A DNA stretch of 64,000 nt from NCBI GenBank assembly GCA_902518505.1, contig CABYGG010000004.1, forward strand, positions 1 through 64,000. Reading direction: 5' to 3'. Numbering within the stretch: position 1 is the stretch's first letter; every line of letters begins with the position of its first letter. This document shows positions 8,003 to 17,590 of this stretch, one piece after another. The notes beneath the pieces were generated by a model that was given only the letters and a program-made list of their open reading frames with translations, searched no databases and was not told the DNA's origin. Origin of the DNA: an uncultured Alphaproteobacteria bacterium (GTDB lineage: Bacteria > Pseudomonadota > Alphaproteobacteria > HIMB59). A program made the translations under genes and the position numbers.

Positions 8003-9820
8003 ATGAAACAACTTTTATTTTCACTTAAAGAGGGATCAGTTAGTTATCATAAAAAAGAAATTTTAAAGGAACTTGATATAAATATTCATCGAAAAGATTT
8101 TATTGCGCTTGTTGGTAAAAATGGGGCAGGGAAATCAACCCTAATGAATGTCATATCAGGTCAACATGATATTGATGCTGGTGAAAAATGGAGTATTGAT
8201 AATTTTGCTGTAAATTATTTCAACCAAAATTTTGTATTAAATGATGATAATAACACCGTTGAGCAAGAAATTTTATCTGTAATCAAAAATCAAGATAATA
8301 ATTATGAGATAGATATATTTTGCAATAATTTAAGTATTGATAAAAACAGTTTAATTAAACATTTATCTGGGGGGCAAAAAAGGAGAGTAGGGCTAATCAA
8401 AAATTTAATCAAACCATCTGATCTTTTGCTATTAGATGAACCAACTAATCATTTAGACTTGGACACAATTGTTTGGCTAGAAAATTATTTAAAAAAACTA
8501 GATTGTGCAATTTTATGTGTAAGTCATGATAGACAATTTCTAAAAAACTTTACAAATAAAATATTATGGATAGATCGATCTAAAATAAAAATAAACTACA
8601 AAGGTTATAGTGATTTTGATAATTGGTCTGAAACTCTTTTATCACAAGAAGAGAGAGAACTACAAAATAGGAAGCAATTTGTCAATTTAGAGGTGAATTG
8701 GGCTAATAAAGGAGTTAAAGCAAGAGTTAAAAGAAATACCAGAAGGTTAGAACAAGCTAAAGACTTAAAGGAAAATTTAGACAAAGATATTAGCGAATTT
8801 AAAAAAGCTACAAAAAAGATTGAAATTAATCAAATTTATGAGAATTCAAAGAATTTTAAAAATGTTGCAGAGTTTCACAATGCAGAATTTTACTATGAAG
8901 AAAATAATAAAAATTTTATTTTAAAAAACTTTAATTTAAAAATAAGCAAAAAAGATAGAATTGGTCTTTTGGGAGGTAATGGATCTGGAAAAACAACTTT
9001 TTTAAAAATTTTACTTAATGAACTGAATTTAAAATCGGGAACTTTAAAATTAAGAAAAGAGTTAGAGTTTTCCTATTTTGATCAATTAAGAAATGATTTA
9101 AAAGACAATTTACCAATAAAGAAGGTCTTAGTCCCCTCTGGTGGCGATTACTTAAAAACGCAGGGTAAAGAGAGACATGTATGCAGTTATTTAAAAGATT
9201 TCCATTTTGATCCATCTAAAGCAAATGATCCTGTCGGGAGTTTATCTGGTGGAATGAAAAATCGACTACTTTTATCAAAAGTCTTATCAAATCCTAAAAG
9301 TGGCTTAATCTTAGATGAGCCTACTAATGACCTTGATATTGATACTTTAGATTTAGTAGAGTCTATACTTTCTAATTACAACGGGACTCTCGTAGTTGTC
9401 TCACACAATAGAGATTTTTTAGACAAATTAGTAAATAAAATATTATTTTTTAAAGGAAATGGTGATGTTTTGTTATTTAATGGTGGCTATCATGACTTCT
9501 TAAAAAACAAAGATCTTCTTGAAAATGATACTAATAACTATTCTCAAAATGAAAATAAATCTGAAAAGAAAAATATAAATTTAAAAAATTTACATAAAAA
9601 AAAGTTAACCTTTAAATTACAATATGAGCTTAATAATTTACCCAAGCAAATAGACCTTTTGAAAGAAGAAATTGTTCATTTTGAAAAAATCATAGAGGCA
9701 CCAGATCTTTATAAAAAGGACTATGAGTTATTTATTAGCACAACTAAAAAATTAGGCTCTCTCCAAATAGAATTGGAAAATAAAGAGCAAAGATGGCTAG
9801 AACTCATGGAATTAAATTAG
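8003..9820 (+). CDS. uup: ABC-F family ATPase, Uup-like
   Basis: Soluble duplicated ATP-binding-cassette protein with no membrane segments, of the ABC-F class that acts on ribosomes or, for Uup, in ribosome and DNA-intermediate maintenance. First cassette: Walker A GKNGAGKST, signature LSGGQKRR, Walker B LLLLDEPTNHLD. A charged linker (about residues 210-280) follows. Second cassette: GGNGSGKTT, LSGGMKNR, LILDEPTNDLD. The last 90 residues form a lysine/glutamate-rich, probably coiled-coil C-terminal domain, which is typical of Uup rather than of EttA. 605 aa fits. The CCA-like gene begins 3 bp after the stop. Confidence 0.92.
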   Translation: MKQLLFSLKEGSVSYHKKEILKELDINIHRKDFIALVGKNGAGKSTLMNVISGQHDIDAGEKWSIDNFAVNYFNQNFVLNDDNNTVEQEILSVIKNQDNNYEIDIFCNNLSIDKNSLIKHLSGGQKRRVGLIKNLIKPSDLLLLDEPTNHLDLDTIVWLENYLKKLDCAILCVSHDRQFLKNFTNKILWIDRSKIKINYKGYSDFDNWSETLLSQEERELQNRKQFVNLEVNWANKGVKARVKRNTRRLEQAKDLKENLDKDISEFKKATKKIEINQIYENSKNFKNVAEFHNAEFYYEENNKNFILKNFNLKISKKDRIGLLGGNGSGKTTFLKILLNELNLKSGTLKLRKELEFSYFDQLRNDLKDNLPIKKVLVPSGGDYLKTQGKERHVCSYLKDFHFDPSKANDPVGSLSGGMKNRLLLSKVLSNPKSGLILDEPTNDLDIDTLDLVESILSNYNGTLVVVSHNRDFLDKLVNKILFFKGNGDVLLFNGGYHDFLKNKDLLENDTNNYSQNENKSEKKNINLKNLHKKKLTFKLQYELNNLPKQIDLLKEEIVHFEKIIEAPDLYKKDYELFISTTKKLGSLQIELENKEQRWLELMELN

Positions 9821-9823
9821 AAG

Positions 9824-10549
9824 ATGAATTTAAAAAAAAAAGTTGAAGAAATCTCTAATATTTCTCATTTTGATGAAATCTGCAGTATGCTTCCATTTGA
9901 AAAAAAGGATATTTATCTTATTGGAGGAGCTACTAGGTCTTTATTATCGGATAATCACGAAAACAAAGATATTGATGTAGTTATTCCAGAATTAGATGAT
10001 CGAACGGTCGATAAAATTTTTGATAAATATGATAGTGCAAAATATTATCAAGCTTATAAAAGTATATCGTTCGAATTAGGTGATTTTGAGTTCCAGATAA
10101 ATTCATTTAGAAAAGATGTAGCCCCATCTGGAAGACATTCAAAAATTGCTAATGCCTTGAGTATTAAAGAGGACTCTTTAAGAAGAGATTTTACATTTAA
10201 TAGCATATACATAAATTTAATAGGGGAGGTGTTCGATTTTTATTCAGGTGTTGAGCATTTTAAAAAAAACTACTTGAAATTTATTTTTGACCCAATTGTA
10301 CAAATTCAAAAAGATTATCTAAGGGCAATAAGATATATCAGGTTTCTTTCATTATTTGAAAATACAAAAACCTTTCCAGCTGATTTGGAAGCTATAATGT
10401 TACTCTCAAAAAACATTACAGATTTTGTAAAAGAAAAAAAAATATCACAAGAGCTTAATAAGATCTACAAGATGCCATTTCCAAAAAATACCATTACTTT
10501 TTTAAAAGCGAATAATGAGCTTAGGCAATTTTTAGATTTTTTATCTTAA
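9824..10549 (+). CDS. Shortened CCA-adding enzyme / poly(A) polymerase family protein
   Basis: Class II nucleotidyltransferase related to tRNA CCA-adding enzymes. The head domain is intact: YLIGGATRSLL (residues 31-41), the metal-binding DID at 49-51, the RRDFTFN motif and YLRAIRYIRF, which matches the flexible-loop/neck region of alphaproteobacterial homologues. The protein ends at 241 aa, whereas family members are usually around 400, so most of the body and tail helices that position tRNA are absent. No downstream continuation exists because trmL overlaps the stop on the opposite strand. Both tRNA genes in the window encode CCA, so only 3'-end repair may be needed. Whether it is active is unclear. 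Confidence 0.75.
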   Translation: MNLKKKVEEISNISHFDEICSMLPFEKKDIYLIGGATRSLLSDNHENKDIDVVIPELDDRTVDKIFDKYDSAKYYQAYKSISFELGDFEFQINSFRKDVAPSGRHSKIANALSIKEDSLRRDFTFNSIYINLIGEVFDFYSGVEHFKKNYLKFIFDPIVQIQKDYLRAIRYIRFLSLFENTKTFPADLEAIMLLSKNITDFVKEKKISQELNKIYKMPFPKNTITFLKANNELRQFLDFLS

Positions 10550-11001
10550 AAATCAGCTTTAATTGATGAAACAACAATTGCAACAGAGGTAGCAAGATTT
10601 AATGACCTTGTTTTGCTGCTTATCGGTATCGTTATTTTGTTATTGACAGTATTATGAATTGTTTCTGGCACACCTGCTGTTTCTTTTCCAAATAAAATAA
10701 TATCATTATCTTCAAACTTAAACTCATAAAGATTATTGTCGGTTTTAGTAGTGGCTAAGATTATTCTGTTGTTATTTTTTTTTGAATATAAATAAAAATT
10801 ATCCCAATTTTCATGATTTACAATTTCACAATGGTCTATGTAATCCATCACAGCGCCTTTAAATCTTTTATCTGTCATGGAGAAAGGCAAAGGTTTGATT
10901 ATGTGAAGGGGAAACTCTAAACAAGCAGCGGTTCTGATAATCACACCAAGATTTTGAGGCATATCGGGCTGATAGAGACAAATTGCAAATTTATGCGTCA
11001 T
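10546..11001 (-). CDS. trmL: tRNA (cytidine/uridine-34-2'-O)-methyltransferase TrmL
   Basis: Small SPOUT-class methylase (151 aa) predicted to 2'-O-methylate the wobble base of tRNA-Leu. Family motifs are QPDMPQNLGVIIRTAACLEF near the N-terminus, the cofactor-knot segments ILFGKETAGVP and ITIPISSKTRSLNLATSVAIV, and KGAVMDYIDHCEI between them. The length equals that of known TrmL proteins, which lack any extra tRNA-binding domain. It is convergent with the CCA-like gene, sharing TTAA (10546-10549) as both stops, and divergent from petA. Confidence 0.93.
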   Translation of the reverse strand: MTHKFAICLYQPDMPQNLGVIIRTAACLEFPLHIIKPLPFSMTDKRFKGAVMDYIDHCEIVNHENWDNFYLYSKKNNNRIILATTKTDNNLYEFKFEDNDIILFGKETAGVPETIHNTVNNKITIPISSKTRSLNLATSVAIVVSSIKADF

Positions 11002-11058
11002 GATGACTACTACTTATGCTACATCTTACCAATAAAATCTACTTAGATTTAAACACAA

Positions 11059-11583
11059 ATGTCAGATAGTAAAAAACCAAGAAGAGATTTTATTAAATTA
11101 TCAGCAATGACCCTAGGAGGGGTTGGGGCAGCTAGTTTACTTATTCCTTTTATATCAAGCATGAATCCAGGCAAAGATACTCTAGCCTTGGCATCAACTG
11201 AAATAGATTTATCTCCCTTGGAAGAGGGCCAGAGTTTGACAGTAATATGGAGAGGTAAACCTGTTTTTATAAAGCATCGAACAAAAAGTGAAATTGACAG
11301 TGCTAGAAATATTTCTTTAGAGGAACTACCAGATGCAGAGGAGGACTCTGCTAGAGTTCAAAAAGATAATTGGTTAGTTGTATTAGGTGTTTGTACTCAT
11401 TTAGGTTGTGTACCTCTTGGACAAAAAGCTTCGGATACAAAAGGAGACTATGGCGGATGGTTTTGCCCTTGTCATGGTTCTCATTATGATACTTCTGGCA
11501 GGATAAGAAAAGGCCCAGCTCCGACCAACTTACCTGTTCCACCTTACGTTTTTTTAACTGATAACAGAATAAAGATAGGATAA
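11059..11583 (+). CDS. petA: Ubiquinol-cytochrome c reductase, Rieske iron-sulfur subunit
   Basis: The [2Fe-2S] subunit of the cytochrome bc1 complex, which takes the first electron from ubiquinol. The N-terminus has a twin-arginine-like motif (PRRDFIKL, residues 7-14) and a single membrane anchor at about 17-35, in keeping with Tat-dependent insertion. Cluster-binding boxes are CTHLGC (112-117) and CPCHGSH (136-142); Cys117 and Cys138 are placed to form the stabilising disulfide. [12 protein letters not shown] near the end is typical. First gene of petABC, with petB starting 4 bp after its stop. Confidence 0.98.
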   Translation: MSDSKKPRRDFIKLSAMTLGGVGAASLLIPFISSMNPGKDTLALASTEIDLSPLEEGQSLTVIWRGKPVFIKHRTKSEIDSARNISLEELPDAEEDSARVQKDNWLVVLGVCTHLGCVPLGQKASDTKGDYGGWFCPCHGSHYDTSGRIRKGPAPTNLPVPPYVFLTDNRIKIG

Positions 11584-11587
11584 TTTA

Positions 11588-12832
11588 ATGAGTTCAAATG
11601 AATTACAAGGTTACAAAAAAACACTAAATTCACCATACACTGGTATAAAAGGTTGGATTGACTCTAGACTTCCTCTTATAAGAATGATGGAAGCAGAATA
11701 CTTAAAGTTTCCCGTCCCTAAATCACTCAATTACTTTTGGTCATTTGGTGGTATAGCTATGTTTTGTCTTATAGGACTAATTTTAACTGGAATTTTTCTA
11801 GGTTTTCATTATAAGCCTTCAGCCGATGATGCCTTTGACTCTGTTGAAAGGATCATGAGAGACGTTAGTTTTGGTTGGTTAATTAGATATTTACATGCCA
11901 ACTTAGTGTCTTTTTTCTTTATAGCTACTTTTATTCACATTTTTAGAGCTTTATATTTTGGATCATACAAAGCACCCAGAGAGTTAGTCTACATTTTTGG
12001 TTTGACTATGTTTATGCTGATGATGGCAACTGCATTTCTAGGATATACACTCCCATGGGGTCAGATGTCTTATTGGGGAGCAACAGTTATAACAAATCTC
12101 TTCTCAGCTATTCCTGTTGTAGGAGATGCGATACTTACATTACTTCTTGGTGACTTCACTGTTGGTGACTCAGCTGTTAATCGTTTTTATGTACTTCATT
12201 GGCTATTAGCTTTTGCAATTGTCGGTTTAGTAGTCTTTCACGTAATTACACTGCATATGACTGGTTCTAATAATCCGACTGGCACAGAGCCTCAAAGCTG
12301 GGATGAAACAGTGAGTTTTCATCCATACGTAACTATTAAAGATCTAAATGCTACAATATTTTTCTTTATCATTTTGGCATTTATTCTCTTTTATTACCCA
12401 AATATTTTAGGCCACTCCGATAATTACATCAAAGCCAACCCTATGGTAACTCCTGCACATATTGTGCCTGAGTGGTACTTTCTACCTTTCTATGCAATAC
12501 TTAGAGCTATTCCAGATAAACTAGGCGGTGTGATAGCTATGTTTAGCTCCATTCTAGCATTAGGCTTACTACCATGGCTGGACACATCTAAAGTTAGATC
12601 ATGTTTATTTAGACCTATCTGGAGATACTGTGTTCTCTTGTTTGCTGTAAACTTTTTGGTTCTTATGTATGTTGGAGGTAAACCTGCTGAAGGTCTTTAT
12701 GTACTTATCTCAAGGATTGGAACTGCATATTGGTTTTTGTTTATATTTGTTTTAGCCCCACTTGTAGGATTTTTAGAAACACCACGACAACCTCTAACTA
12801 TCACAAATTATTTGCAAAGCAAAAAAGCCTAA
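11588..12832 (+). CDS. petB: Cytochrome b subunit of the bc1 complex
   Basis: Integral membrane quinol-oxidising subunit that carries hemes bL and bH. The 414-residue protein has about eight hydrophobic helices. Visible landmarks are the heme-ligand histidines in YLHANLVSFFFIATFIHIFRA and in the later VLHWLLAFAIVGLVVFHVITLH helix, GYTLPWGQMSYWGATVITN for the Qo site, and PEWYFLPFYAILR (the PEWY motif). Full length like other alphaproteobacterial cytochromes b. It lies between petA (4 bp) and petC (1 bp). Confidence 0.98.
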   Translation: MSSNELQGYKKTLNSPYTGIKGWIDSRLPLIRMMEAEYLKFPVPKSLNYFWSFGGIAMFCLIGLILTGIFLGFHYKPSADDAFDSVERIMRDVSFGWLIRYLHANLVSFFFIATFIHIFRALYFGSYKAPRELVYIFGLTMFMLMMATAFLGYTLPWGQMSYWGATVITNLFSAIPVVGDAILTLLLGDFTVGDSAVNRFYVLHWLLAFAIVGLVVFHVITLHMTGSNNPTGTEPQSWDETVSFHPYVTIKDLNATIFFFIILAFILFYYPNILGHSDNYIKANPMVTPAHIVPEWYFLPFYAILRAIPDKLGGVIAMFSSILALGLLPWLDTSKVRSCLFRPIWRYCVLLFAVNFLVLMYVGGKPAEGLYVLISRIGTAYWFLFIFVLAPLVGFLETPRQPLTITNYLQSKKA

Positions 12833-12833
12833 T

Positions 12834-13586
12834 ATGAGAAAAGCTCTACTGGCCATTTTTTTACTTTTTAGTTTCAATTTGTATGGTGCTGGAGCTAAAA
12901 TTGATATTCCAAAATATGATTGGTCTTGGAAAGGTTTTTTCGGTACATATGATCGTGCCTCAGCTCAAAGAGGTTTAAAAGTTTATAGAGAAGTTTGCGC
13001 TGGATGCCATTCCATGAATTATTTGTATTATAGAAATTTATCAGACCTTGGTTTTAGTGAAGATCATATAAAAGCTATTGCAGCCGAACACTTAGTTTTA
13101 GATGGACCAAATGATGAAGGAGAAATGTTTGAAAGAGACGGAATTCCCTCAGATCAGTTTGTTAACCCATATCTTAATGAAAATGCTGCTAGAGCTGCCA
13201 ATAACGGAGCTTACCCACCTGATTTATCTTTAATAGTTAAAGCCAGACCTAAAGGTGCTGATTACATTAAAGCATTGTTGCTTGGATATGTTGATCCACC
13301 AGAGAATATGAAAGTTCCAAAAGGTCAACACTATAATAAATTTATGGCAGGTAATCTAATTGCCATGACATCTCCTTTATCTGATGGTCTTGTTGATTAT
13401 GATGATGGAACTGAAAGCACAATGGATCAAATGACAACAGATGTTACAACTTTTTTAGCTTGGGCAGCTGAGCCTAGCTTAGAGGACCGAAAGAGAATGG
13501 GTTTAAAAGTGATATTATTTTTATTGGTATTGTTCGTCTTAGCCTATATTTCTAAACAACAAATTTGGAGAAATATTAAACATTAA
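12834..13586 (+). CDS. petC: Cytochrome c1 subunit of the bc1 complex
   Basis: Membrane-anchored c-type cytochrome that passes electrons from the Rieske centre to soluble cytochrome c. It has a signal peptide (MRKALLAIFLLFSFNLYGAGA), the heme-attachment motif CAGCH with following SMNYLYYRNL, the NGAYPPDLSLIVKAR block, a Met-containing MTSPLSDG segment for the axial ligand, and one C-terminal membrane helix (VILFLLVLFVLAYISK). 250 aa is normal. The 3' end overlaps the convergent ychF by 11 bp, leaving no room for a terminator. Confidence 0.97.
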   Translation: MRKALLAIFLLFSFNLYGAGAKIDIPKYDWSWKGFFGTYDRASAQRGLKVYREVCAGCHSMNYLYYRNLSDLGFSEDHIKAIAAEHLVLDGPNDEGEMFERDGIPSDQFVNPYLNENAARAANNGAYPPDLSLIVKARPKGADYIKALLLGYVDPPENMKVPKGQHYNKFMAGNLIAMTSPLSDGLVDYDDGTESTMDQMTTDVTTFLAWAAEPSLEDRKRMGLKVILFLLVLFVLAYISKQQIWRNIKH

Positions 13587-14661
13587 ATAAAAAGTGGATA
13601 ATATCGCCATCTTTGACTAAATATTCTTTTCCCTCCAATCTTAACTTTCCTTTTTCTTTAGCGCCACTTTCTCCCTTGTATTCAATATAATCTTCATATG
13701 AAATTGTCTCAGCTCTAATAAAACCTTTTTCCATATCACTATGAATTTCTCCAGCAGCATTGGGCGCTAACGTACCTCTAATAATTGTCCATGCTCTTAG
13801 CTCTTTCTCACCAGCAGTAAAAAAATTTATATAATTTAAAAGTTCATAACCTTTTTTAATAACTCTTTTAAGACCGGTTTCTTTAAGGCCTATACTATCA
13901 AGAAACATTTTTTTTTCTTCATGATCGTTTATTTGTGAAATTTCAGACTCAATTTTAGCACTTACAATCAATGTCTCTGAGTCATTCAATTTAGAATATT
14001 CCTCAATAGACTTAGTGTATGCATTTCCGCTTACAGATGAATTTTCATCAACATTACAAACATATACAACAGGCTTAATAGATATAAGTTGAAAAATATG
14101 CAAATATTCAATCTCATCTTTATTTAAATTACTCAAAATTCCTTTTTCTTTAGAAATAAGATCTATTGCTTTTTCAATTATCAATATCTTTTTTTTATCA
14201 TCATCTGTTTTTTGAGTTTTTTTTAGTTTCTGATAATTTTTTTCCAAGATCTCTAGATCAGATAAAGCTAATTCAGCATTAATTATTTTTATATCTTCGA
14301 GAGGATTAATTCTATTTTCAACGTGTTGTATATCATCATCTTCAAAACATCTCACAATATGAAATAACGCATTAACTGAGCGTATATGAGATAAAAAAGC
14401 ATTCCCAAGACCCTCACCTTTGGAGGCTCCTTTTACAAGACCTGCAATATCAACTATTTCAAAAGCTGCAGGAATTATTTTTTGTGGGTTGCATATTGCA
14501 GCAATTTTTTGAATTCTATCATCTGGCACTCTTACTAAAGAGCTATTTGGGTCAATTGTTGCAAAAGGATAATTGGCTGCTAAAGCTTGCTCATTTTCAC
14601 ATAAAGCATTAAATAAAGTAGATTTTCCAACATTTGGCAGGCCAATGATTCCGCACTTCAT
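13576..14661 (-). CDS. ychF: Ribosome-binding GTPase/ATPase YchF
   Basis: Obg-related P-loop NTPase of 361 aa that prefers ATP and associates with ribosomes. Motifs in order: Walker [10 protein letters not shown] with LFNAL, switch region [11 protein letters not shown]3 [22 protein letters not shown](V)DE in place of NKxD (VCNVDEN), and the C-terminal TGS domain with [14 protein letters not shown] and [10 protein letters not shown]. It starts right after pth upstream on the same strand (stop and start abut), completing the alphaproteobacterial rplY-pth-ychF order. Confidence 0.97.
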   Translation of the reverse strand: MKCGIIGLPNVGKSTLFNALCENEQALAANYPFATIDPNSSLVRVPDDRIQKIAAICNPQKIIPAAFEIVDIAGLVKGASKGEGLGNAFLSHIRSVNALFHIVRCFEDDDIQHVENRINPLEDIKIINAELALSDLEILEKNYQKLKKTQKTDDDKKKILIIEKAIDLISKEKGILSNLNKDEIEYLHIFQLISIKPVVYVCNVDENSSVSGNAYTKSIEEYSKLNDSETLIVSAKIESEISQINDHEEKKMFLDSIGLKETGLKRVIKKGYELLNYINFFTAGEKELRAWTIIRGTLAPNAAGEIHSDMEKGFIRAETISYEDYIEYKGESGAKEKGKLRLEGKEYLVKDGDIIHFLFNV

Positions 14662-15210
14662 TTAAATGCCTAAATTAGATAAATGTTTCGATACAAATAT
14701 CTGAGATAAGTTTAAGTATATAACTTCAAATAATAAGATGAGCTGTTTCTTTTCTTCTGTATTAAAGTTACCCAGTACATGTTTTGTCACCTTATCTTTA
14801 ACACCAGGATGACCAATTCCAATTCTGAGCTTCCAATAGTTATCTCCAATTTTACTACTGATACTTCTTAGCCCATTATGACCAGCGTTTCCTCCCGCAA
14901 ATTTAATTTTTATCTCCCCTAAATCCAAATCTAGTTCGTCATATAGAACAAATATTTCATCTAACTTACTGAGTTTATTTGTTTTGAGGCTCAGTATACC
15001 GTTTCCGGACTCATTCATATAACTTTCAGATAAAGCGATTTGACATTTTTGGCCATCAAGTAGGAAAGAATTAGAAAGTTTAAAGTTCTTAAACTTTTTT
15101 AGTTTGAGTTCTAATTTATCGACTAGAAATTCTCCAAGTAATAGTCCAGCGTTATGCCTATTATTTTTATGTTTAACTGTTGGATTGCCTAGGCAATATA
15201 AAGTAAGCAT
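14662..15210 (-). CDS. pth: Peptidyl-tRNA hydrolase
   Basis: Releases tRNA from peptidyl-tRNAs dropped by stalled ribosomes. The 182-residue protein has YCLGNPTVKHKNNRHNAG (catalytic His in the RHNAG motif), YMNESG, the YDELDLDLGEIKIKFAGGNAGHNGLRSI block with the catalytic Asp, and RIGIGHPG. Full length. The downstream ychF start abuts its stop, and rplY ends 14 bp upstream, so the three are likely one transcript. Confidence 0.96.
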   Translation of the reverse strand: MLTLYCLGNPTVKHKNNRHNAGLLLGEFLVDKLELKLKKFKNFKLSNSFLLDGQKCQIALSESYMNESGNGILSLKTNKLSKLDEIFVLYDELDLDLGEIKIKFAGGNAGHNGLRSISSKIGDNYWKLRIGIGHPGVKDKVTKHVLGNFNTEEKKQLILLFEVIYLNLSQIFVSKHLSNLGI

Positions 15211-15224
15211 ATAGATAGACTATA

Positions 15225-15878
15225 TTATTCGGCTGCTTTTTCTTCTTCTTTCTTATCTTCGGTTTTTTCTGCTGTTTCTTCAGTTGTCTCTTCGGTTTCT
15301 TCTGGTTCTGGTTCTTTTTCAACCTTTGGAGCCTGAACCGTAGCTAACATAAAATCTCTACCTTGAATAGTGGGATTCATTCCCTCACTTAAAGTCACAG
15401 AACTTAATCTGATATCATCACCAATTTCCTTACCCTCAAGAGAGATAACAAATTTTTCTGGTATATTATTAGCAAGACAAGACAACTCGATTTCTCTTCG
15501 AACAACGTTTAAGATACCACCTTGTTTTAATCCAGGAGATAACTCTTGGTTGGTAAATTCAACAGGGACTGATATTACTATTCTTGTTTTTTCATCCACT
15601 CTTTGAAAATCTACATGAATAGGGTTATGTTTAACTTTATGTCTTTGAACGCTTTTGACAATTACTGCTTCTTTTTTATCACCAAATTCGACTTCAAATA
15701 TTTTTGAGTAGAAGCCACCCTCATCAAATCTTTTTTTAAGCTGAATAGTGTCGACTGCTACCATTACAGGGTCAGTCTTACCACCATAAATAATAGAGGG
15801 TATCAAACCTTCTTTTAAATATGGATTAGTATTTCCTTTTTTTCGCTCTTTAGCTGGGATATTTCCACTGATTTTCAT
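15225..15878 (-). CDS. rplY: 50S ribosomal protein L25/general stress protein Ctc
   Basis: 5S-rRNA-binding ribosomal protein of the long, two-domain Ctc form (217 aa). The N-terminal L25 domain shows the R-K-G-N-TNPYLKEGLIPSIIYG pattern and HNPIHVDFQRVDE; the second beta-rich domain includes PGLKQGGILNVVRREIELSC. The final 35 residues are a low-complexity acidic tail (repeated Glu-Glu-Thr then Lys/Glu), common in alphaproteobacterial L25. It lies between prs and pth on the same strand. Confidence 0.96.
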   Translation of the reverse strand: MKISGNIPAKERKKGNTNPYLKEGLIPSIIYGGKTDPVMVAVDTIQLKKRFDEGGFYSKIFEVEFGDKKEAVIVKSVQRHKVKHNPIHVDFQRVDEKTRIVISVPVEFTNQELSPGLKQGGILNVVRREIELSCLANNIPEKFVISLEGKEIGDDIRLSSVTLSEGMNPTIQGRDFMLATVQAPKVEKEPEPEETEETTEETAEKTEDKKEEEKAAE

Positions 15879-15907
15879 AGGCTGAGTTTATACAACAAAA
15901 TCCTAGA

Positions 15908-16834
15908 TTAATCAAACAGAGAAGATATAGAAGTTTCGTTATTAATACGCTTAATAGCTTCACCAAAAAGTGGAGCTACAGATAAATACCTCATTGATGA
16001 GGGCACTTCAAAAGTGGGTTTAATTGTATTTGTACAAACCATTTCCTCTAAAACTGAATTATTTATGTTGTCTAAAGCCTTTCCAGAGTAAACACCATGA
16101 GAACAATACCCATAAACCTCTGTGGCACCATTCTCTTTAAGAGCTTTAGCCGCATTGCAAATTGTTCCTCCTGAGTCAACCAAATCGTCAACAATTATAC
16201 ATTTTTTTCCATCAACCGAGCCTATGACATTCATAGCATTAGAAACACCTGGAGCGTCTCTACGTTTATCAATTATAGCTAAATCAGCGTCGAGTTTTTT
16301 TGCAAATGCTCTAGCTCTTAAAACACCTCCGACGTCTGGAGAGACAAATACAAGATTTTCATCCCTTTTATTTGATTTAATGTCACTCATGAACATATTA
16401 GTTGCATATAGGTTGTCTAAGGGGATATCAAAAAAACCTTGAATTTGACCTGCGTGTAGATCCATTGTTAAAACTCTATTTGCACCAGCTGTGGTAATTA
16501 GATTGGCTACTAATTTTGCTGATATAGGAGTTCTTGGTCCAGTTTTTCTATCCTGTCTTGCATAACCAAAATATGGCAAAACAGCAGTGATTCTTTTTGC
16601 AGACCCACGTTTTAGAGCATCAATTGCTACCAATAATTCCATTAAATTGTCATTGGCAGGGAAAGAAGTTGATTGAACTAAAAAAACATCTTCTCCTCGA
16701 ACGTTTTCACCAATTTCAACAAATATCTCTTTATCAGAAAACCTTGTCATAGTTGTCTCAGATAATTGAATTTTTAGATATTCTGAAATCTCTTTAGATA
16801 ACTCAATGTTACTATTTCCAGAAATAATTTTCAT
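15908..16834 (-). CDS. prs: Ribose-phosphate pyrophosphokinase
   Basis: Makes PRPP from ribose 5-phosphate and ATP for purine, pyrimidine, histidine and NAD synthesis. 308 aa with [29 protein letters not shown] with the ATP-binding loop, [28 protein letters not shown] and the PRPP-binding signature [14 protein letters not shown]. Full length and well conserved. It probably heads the prs-rplY-pth-ychF transcript; rplY starts 29 bp downstream of its stop. Confidence 0.98.
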   Translation of the reverse strand: MKIISGNSNIELSKEISEYLKIQLSETTMTRFSDKEIFVEIGENVRGEDVFLVQSTSFPANDNLMELLVAIDALKRGSAKRITAVLPYFGYARQDRKTGPRTPISAKLVANLITTAGANRVLTMDLHAGQIQGFFDIPLDNLYATNMFMSDIKSNKRDENLVFVSPDVGGVLRARAFAKKLDADLAIIDKRRDAPGVSNAMNVIGSVDGKKCIIVDDLVDSGGTICNAAKALKENGATEVYGYCSHGVYSGKALDNINNSVLEEMVCTNTIKPTFEVPSSMRYLSVAPLFGEAIKRINNETSISSLFD

Positions 16835-16876
16835 TAGTTAGCTTGGTTATATAGTAAAATGTATATCCATACAAAG

Positions 16877-17590
16877 TTAAATTATAGATACCAAGCTTAA
16901 ATTTCTCCCATAATCTCTGTATTTGAGATGAATACTTCTTCGATAACTAAAATATTTTAAGTTTTTAAAAGTATCTATTTTGGAGTCTACAATTTCAGAA
17001 ATACCAAAAGCATTCAATTTACGTTTAGCAAGTTTAGGAAGGTCAAAATAATATTTATCACCTTTTTTAGTCCATAAACCTTTATCTTTAAATTTCATAT
17101 CATTTATGAATTCTCGAGATACCTCGTAAGAGTTCTTTCTTATACAAGGTCCTATAAAAGCCCTAATATTTGACTTTATGGAGCCAATTTGAAGCATTTT
17201 ATTTATGGTATTTTCGATGATATCTCTTTTTAAACCTCTCCATCCTGCATGGCAAATTCCTATGACTTTATTTTGGTAATCAATAAATATTATTGGCAAA
17301 CAATCAGCTGTCGTAATACCAAGAATAAATTTATCATCTCGTGTCACAACACCATCACAATTGTAAACAGATTTATTTTTTCTGACTATAAGACATTTGC
17401 TTGAATGTGATTGGTTAGGAATAATTAATACTTTTTTTTCTTTAGATATGAGATTTTTAGCAATTTCAATATTTTCTTTTACATTATTTTTATTATCTCT
17501 AGACTTTAATCCGCAATTAAGAGAATTATAAATTCCCTTTGATTTTCCATTTTTATTATTAAAAAACTTAAATTTTACTGATTGTTCCAT
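16877..17590 (-). CDS. pgeF: Peptidoglycan editing factor PgeF (YfiH/laccase-domain family)
   Basis: Cu-oxidase_4 (YfiH) family protein of 237 aa; in other bacteria PgeF removes non-canonical peptidoglycan precursors. Metal/active-site motifs are visible: NQSHSSKCLIV with the first His, GITTADCLPIIF with the Cys, and CHAGWRGLKRDIIE with the second His, plus FIGPCIRKNSYEV and FSYRRS near the end. The start overlaps the end of the methyltransferase gene by 23 bp, pointing to coupling within the lgt-midA-pgeF run. Confidence 0.9.
   Translation of the reverse strand: MEQSVKFKFFNNKNGKSKGIYNSLNCGLKSRDNKNNVKENIEIAKNLISKEKKVLIIPNQSHSSKCLIVRKNKSVYNCDGVVTRDDKFILGITTADCLPIIFIDYQNKVIGICHAGWRGLKRDIIENTINKMLQIGSIKSNIRAFIGPCIRKNSYEVSREFINDMKFKDKGLWTKKGDKYYFDLPKLAKRKLNAFGISEIVDSKIDTFKNLKYFSYRRSIHLKYRDYGRNLSLVSII

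Noticed and set aside
15370..15606. Open frame opposite rplY
   Set aside because: Shadow of a conserved ribosomal protein gene; no independent support.
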